Source: CAZVWJ01 sp964631325 (lineage in GTDB: Bacteria > T1Sed10-126). Taken from it: a stretch of DNA of 7,643 nucleotides. Numbering within the stretch: position 1 is the first letter of the stretch; each line of letters starts with the position of its first letter. Of the stretch, positions 6,577 through 7,643 are shown piece by piece. Both the position numbers and the translations under genes were made by a program. The stretch lies in the NCBI GenBank assembly GCA_964631325.1, contig CAZVWJ010000082.1, positions 1 through 7,643 on the forward strand, written 5' to 3'. The notes below the pieces were generated by a model. That model saw only the letters and a list, made by a program, of their open reading frames with translations. It was not told the DNA's origin and made no database searches.

Positions 6577-6580
6577 GGAG
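6575..6580 (+). promoter_or_regulatory. Ribosome binding site of mvhG overlapping the mvhD stop
   Basis: AAGGAG begins within the TAA stop of mvhD (6574-6576) and lies 9 bases before the ATG at 6590. This is the strongest site in the cluster and indicates translational coupling of mvhD and mvhG. Confidence 0.75.
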
Positions 6581-6589
6581 AATTTAACT

Positions 6590-7558
6590 ATGGCAAAAGA
6601 AAAAGCAAAAGCGGCTTTTTACTGGGCAGCCAGTTGTGGCGGCTGTGAAGTGAGTATGCTTGAAATTGGTATGAAAATACTCGATGTGGTTGAACACATA
6701 GAAATTGCTTTCTGGCCCTGTATAGCTGATTTTAAATACGACGACGTGCGGGAGATGGAGACGGATGAGATTGATGTCTGTTTCTTTAACGGGGCTATCC
6801 GGAACGAGGAAAACCTGGAGATCGCCCGCCTCCTTCGTGATAAATCAAAAATTATGATCGCCTACGGCGCCTGTTCCTATACCGGGGGGATTCCCTCGCT
6901 GGCTAATTTTTATTCGCGCGAAGAACTATTGGATTTAAACTACCAGGAACAGCCCAGTGTTAACAATCCGGACGATGTAAGACCCCAGGTAGAAACGAAA
7001 GTAGACCAGGGGGAGCTTGAACTACCGGATATGTTTGAAGAAGTTTATAAACTTGAGGACGTAGTGGAAGTGGATTATTCCGTGCCGGGCTGTCCGGCTG
7101 TCCCGGAGAGTACCATGGAAGCTCTAAATGCAATTGTCGAAGGTGAACTCCCGGAAAAAGGCAGTGTTATCGGGGCCCAGCGTAAATCGGTTTGTGATGA
7201 ATGTGACCGGGAACGTCGGGAAGAGCTGCTGGAGGAGTTCTACCGTCCCCAGGAGATTGAACCCGACCCCGACGAATGTTTGCTGGACCAGGGGATCGTC
7301 TGTATGGGCCCGGCGACCCGGGCCGGCTGTGGAGCCCAGTGCCCCGAGGCCAACCAACCCTGCCGTGGTTGTTACGGTCCGACGGAAGACGTTGAGGACC
7401 AGGGGCTGAAGATGCTTTCTGTCCTTAGCTCAGTAATTGACGCCGAGGAACGTGAAGAGGCCGAGCGAATTATCGATCAGATCGCTGACCCGGCCGGAAC
7501 TTTTTACCGGTTCGGCACCTCTGATTCCATCTTAACCCGCGGCCTCCGCGAACAATAG
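6590..7558 (+). CDS. mvhG: MvhG-type [NiFe]-hydrogenase small subunit (F420-non-reducing hydrogenase gamma subunit)
   Basis: A 322-residue electron-transfer subunit that would pair with the NiFe catalytic subunit MvhA and relay electrons through three [4Fe-4S] clusters to MvhD. The proximal cluster ligands appear as Cys16 and Cys19 (in SCGGCE), Cys95 (in YGACSYTGGIPSLAN) and Cys168 (in VPGCPAVPE). Eight further cysteines in the C-terminal half (202, 205, 230, 238, 247, 251, 258, 261) are exactly enough for two more clusters. There is no twin-arginine signal, so the enzyme should be cytoplasmic, as for Mvh. The length fits the family (about 300). The C-terminus is complete, ending in TAG at 7556. 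The catalytic subunit gene is not in the window and should follow to the right. An F420-reducing FrhG is less likely because MvhD and HdrA genes adjoin it. Confidence 0.92.
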   Translation: MAKEKAKAAFYWAASCGGCEVSMLEIGMKILDVVEHIEIAFWPCIADFKYDDVREMETDEIDVCFFNGAIRNEENLEIARLLRDKSKIMIAYGACSYTGGIPSLANFYSREELLDLNYQEQPSVNNPDDVRPQVETKVDQGELELPDMFEEVYKLEDVVEVDYSVPGCPAVPESTMEALNAIVEGELPEKGSVIGAQRKSVCDECDRERREELLEEFYRPQEIEPDPDECLLDQGIVCMGPATRAGCGAQCPEANQPCRGCYGPTEDVEDQGLKMLSVLSSVIDAEEREEAERIIDQIADPAGTFYRFGTSDSILTRGLREQ

Positions 7559-7643
7559 TCCACAAATCGACACAAAAAAACATCAGTGGTCCACGGATCG
7601 GCACGAATCCGCACGAATAAAAAGCATTTAGATTAGTGAGGAT
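7556..7643. repeat. Second copy of the 10-bp-period repeat element, cut by the window edge
   Basis: The sequence begins TAGTCCAC, like the element after hdrA, and the TAG is the stop codon of mvhG. It continues with units CACAAATCGA (7561-7570), a degenerate CACAAAAAAA (7571-7580), CACGGATCGG (7592-7601), CACGAATCCG (7602-7611) and CACGAATAAA (7612-7621). After only 8 bases, an opposite-strand unit AGATTAGTGA (7630-7639) starts, followed by GGAT at the edge. This copy therefore has a short central loop, unlike the roughly 105-base centre of the copy at 5925-6097. Confidence 0.7.

Noticed and set aside
7128..7409. 93-codon open frame on the plus strand inside mvhG
   Set aside because: It is an out-of-frame shadow; mvhG in the other frame contains all the conserved cysteines.

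Overview
The window looks like chromosomal DNA from a strictly anaerobic bacterium with a hydrogen-linked, flavin-based energy metabolism. This rests on a cytoplasmic HdrA / MvhD / MvhG gene set, a [NiFe]-hydrogenase maturation protease and a large methyl-accepting chemotaxis receptor. The proteins are rich in Asp and Glu, and two genes appear to start with TTG. A halophilic or moderately halophilic Bacillota lineage (Halanaerobiales-like) is my guess; a Desulfobacterota-type anaerobe is an alternative. The sequence alone does not settle the taxon.

Layout. Positions 1-599 contain no gene I can support. They hold two strong hairpins (28-66 and 76-111), a featureless stretch, a nested palindromic intergenic element (339-483), and then the promoter and ribosome binding site of the receptor gene. 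Positions 600-3347 encode a 915-residue chemoreceptor: dCache-like extracellular sensor, HAMP, six HAMP-like repeats and a signalling hairpin. A 243-bp unit inside its repeat array is duplicated in tandem at near identity. Positions 3398-3853 encode a hydrogenase maturation protease. Positions 3988-5919 encode HdrA, 6133-6576 MvhD and 6590-7558 MvhG, all on the + strand. The catalytic large subunit MvhA would be expected just beyond the right edge.

How the genes fit together. MvhG would pass electrons from the NiFe subunit (outside the window) through three [4Fe-4S] clusters to MvhD, which bridges to HdrA. The FAD of HdrA is the electron-bifurcating centre in the characterised HdrABC-MvhADG complex. 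The protease would trim the C-terminus of the large subunit after Ni insertion. HdrB and HdrC are not in the window, so the high-potential acceptor is unknown. The receptor is probably an independent gene.

The most unusual non-genic signal is a family of 10-bp-period repeats (consensus about CACGAATCTR) in inverted arms. One copy lies between hdrA and mvhD (5925-6097) and a second begins at the stop codon of mvhG and runs off the window (7556-7643). The pair therefore brackets mvhD-mvhG.
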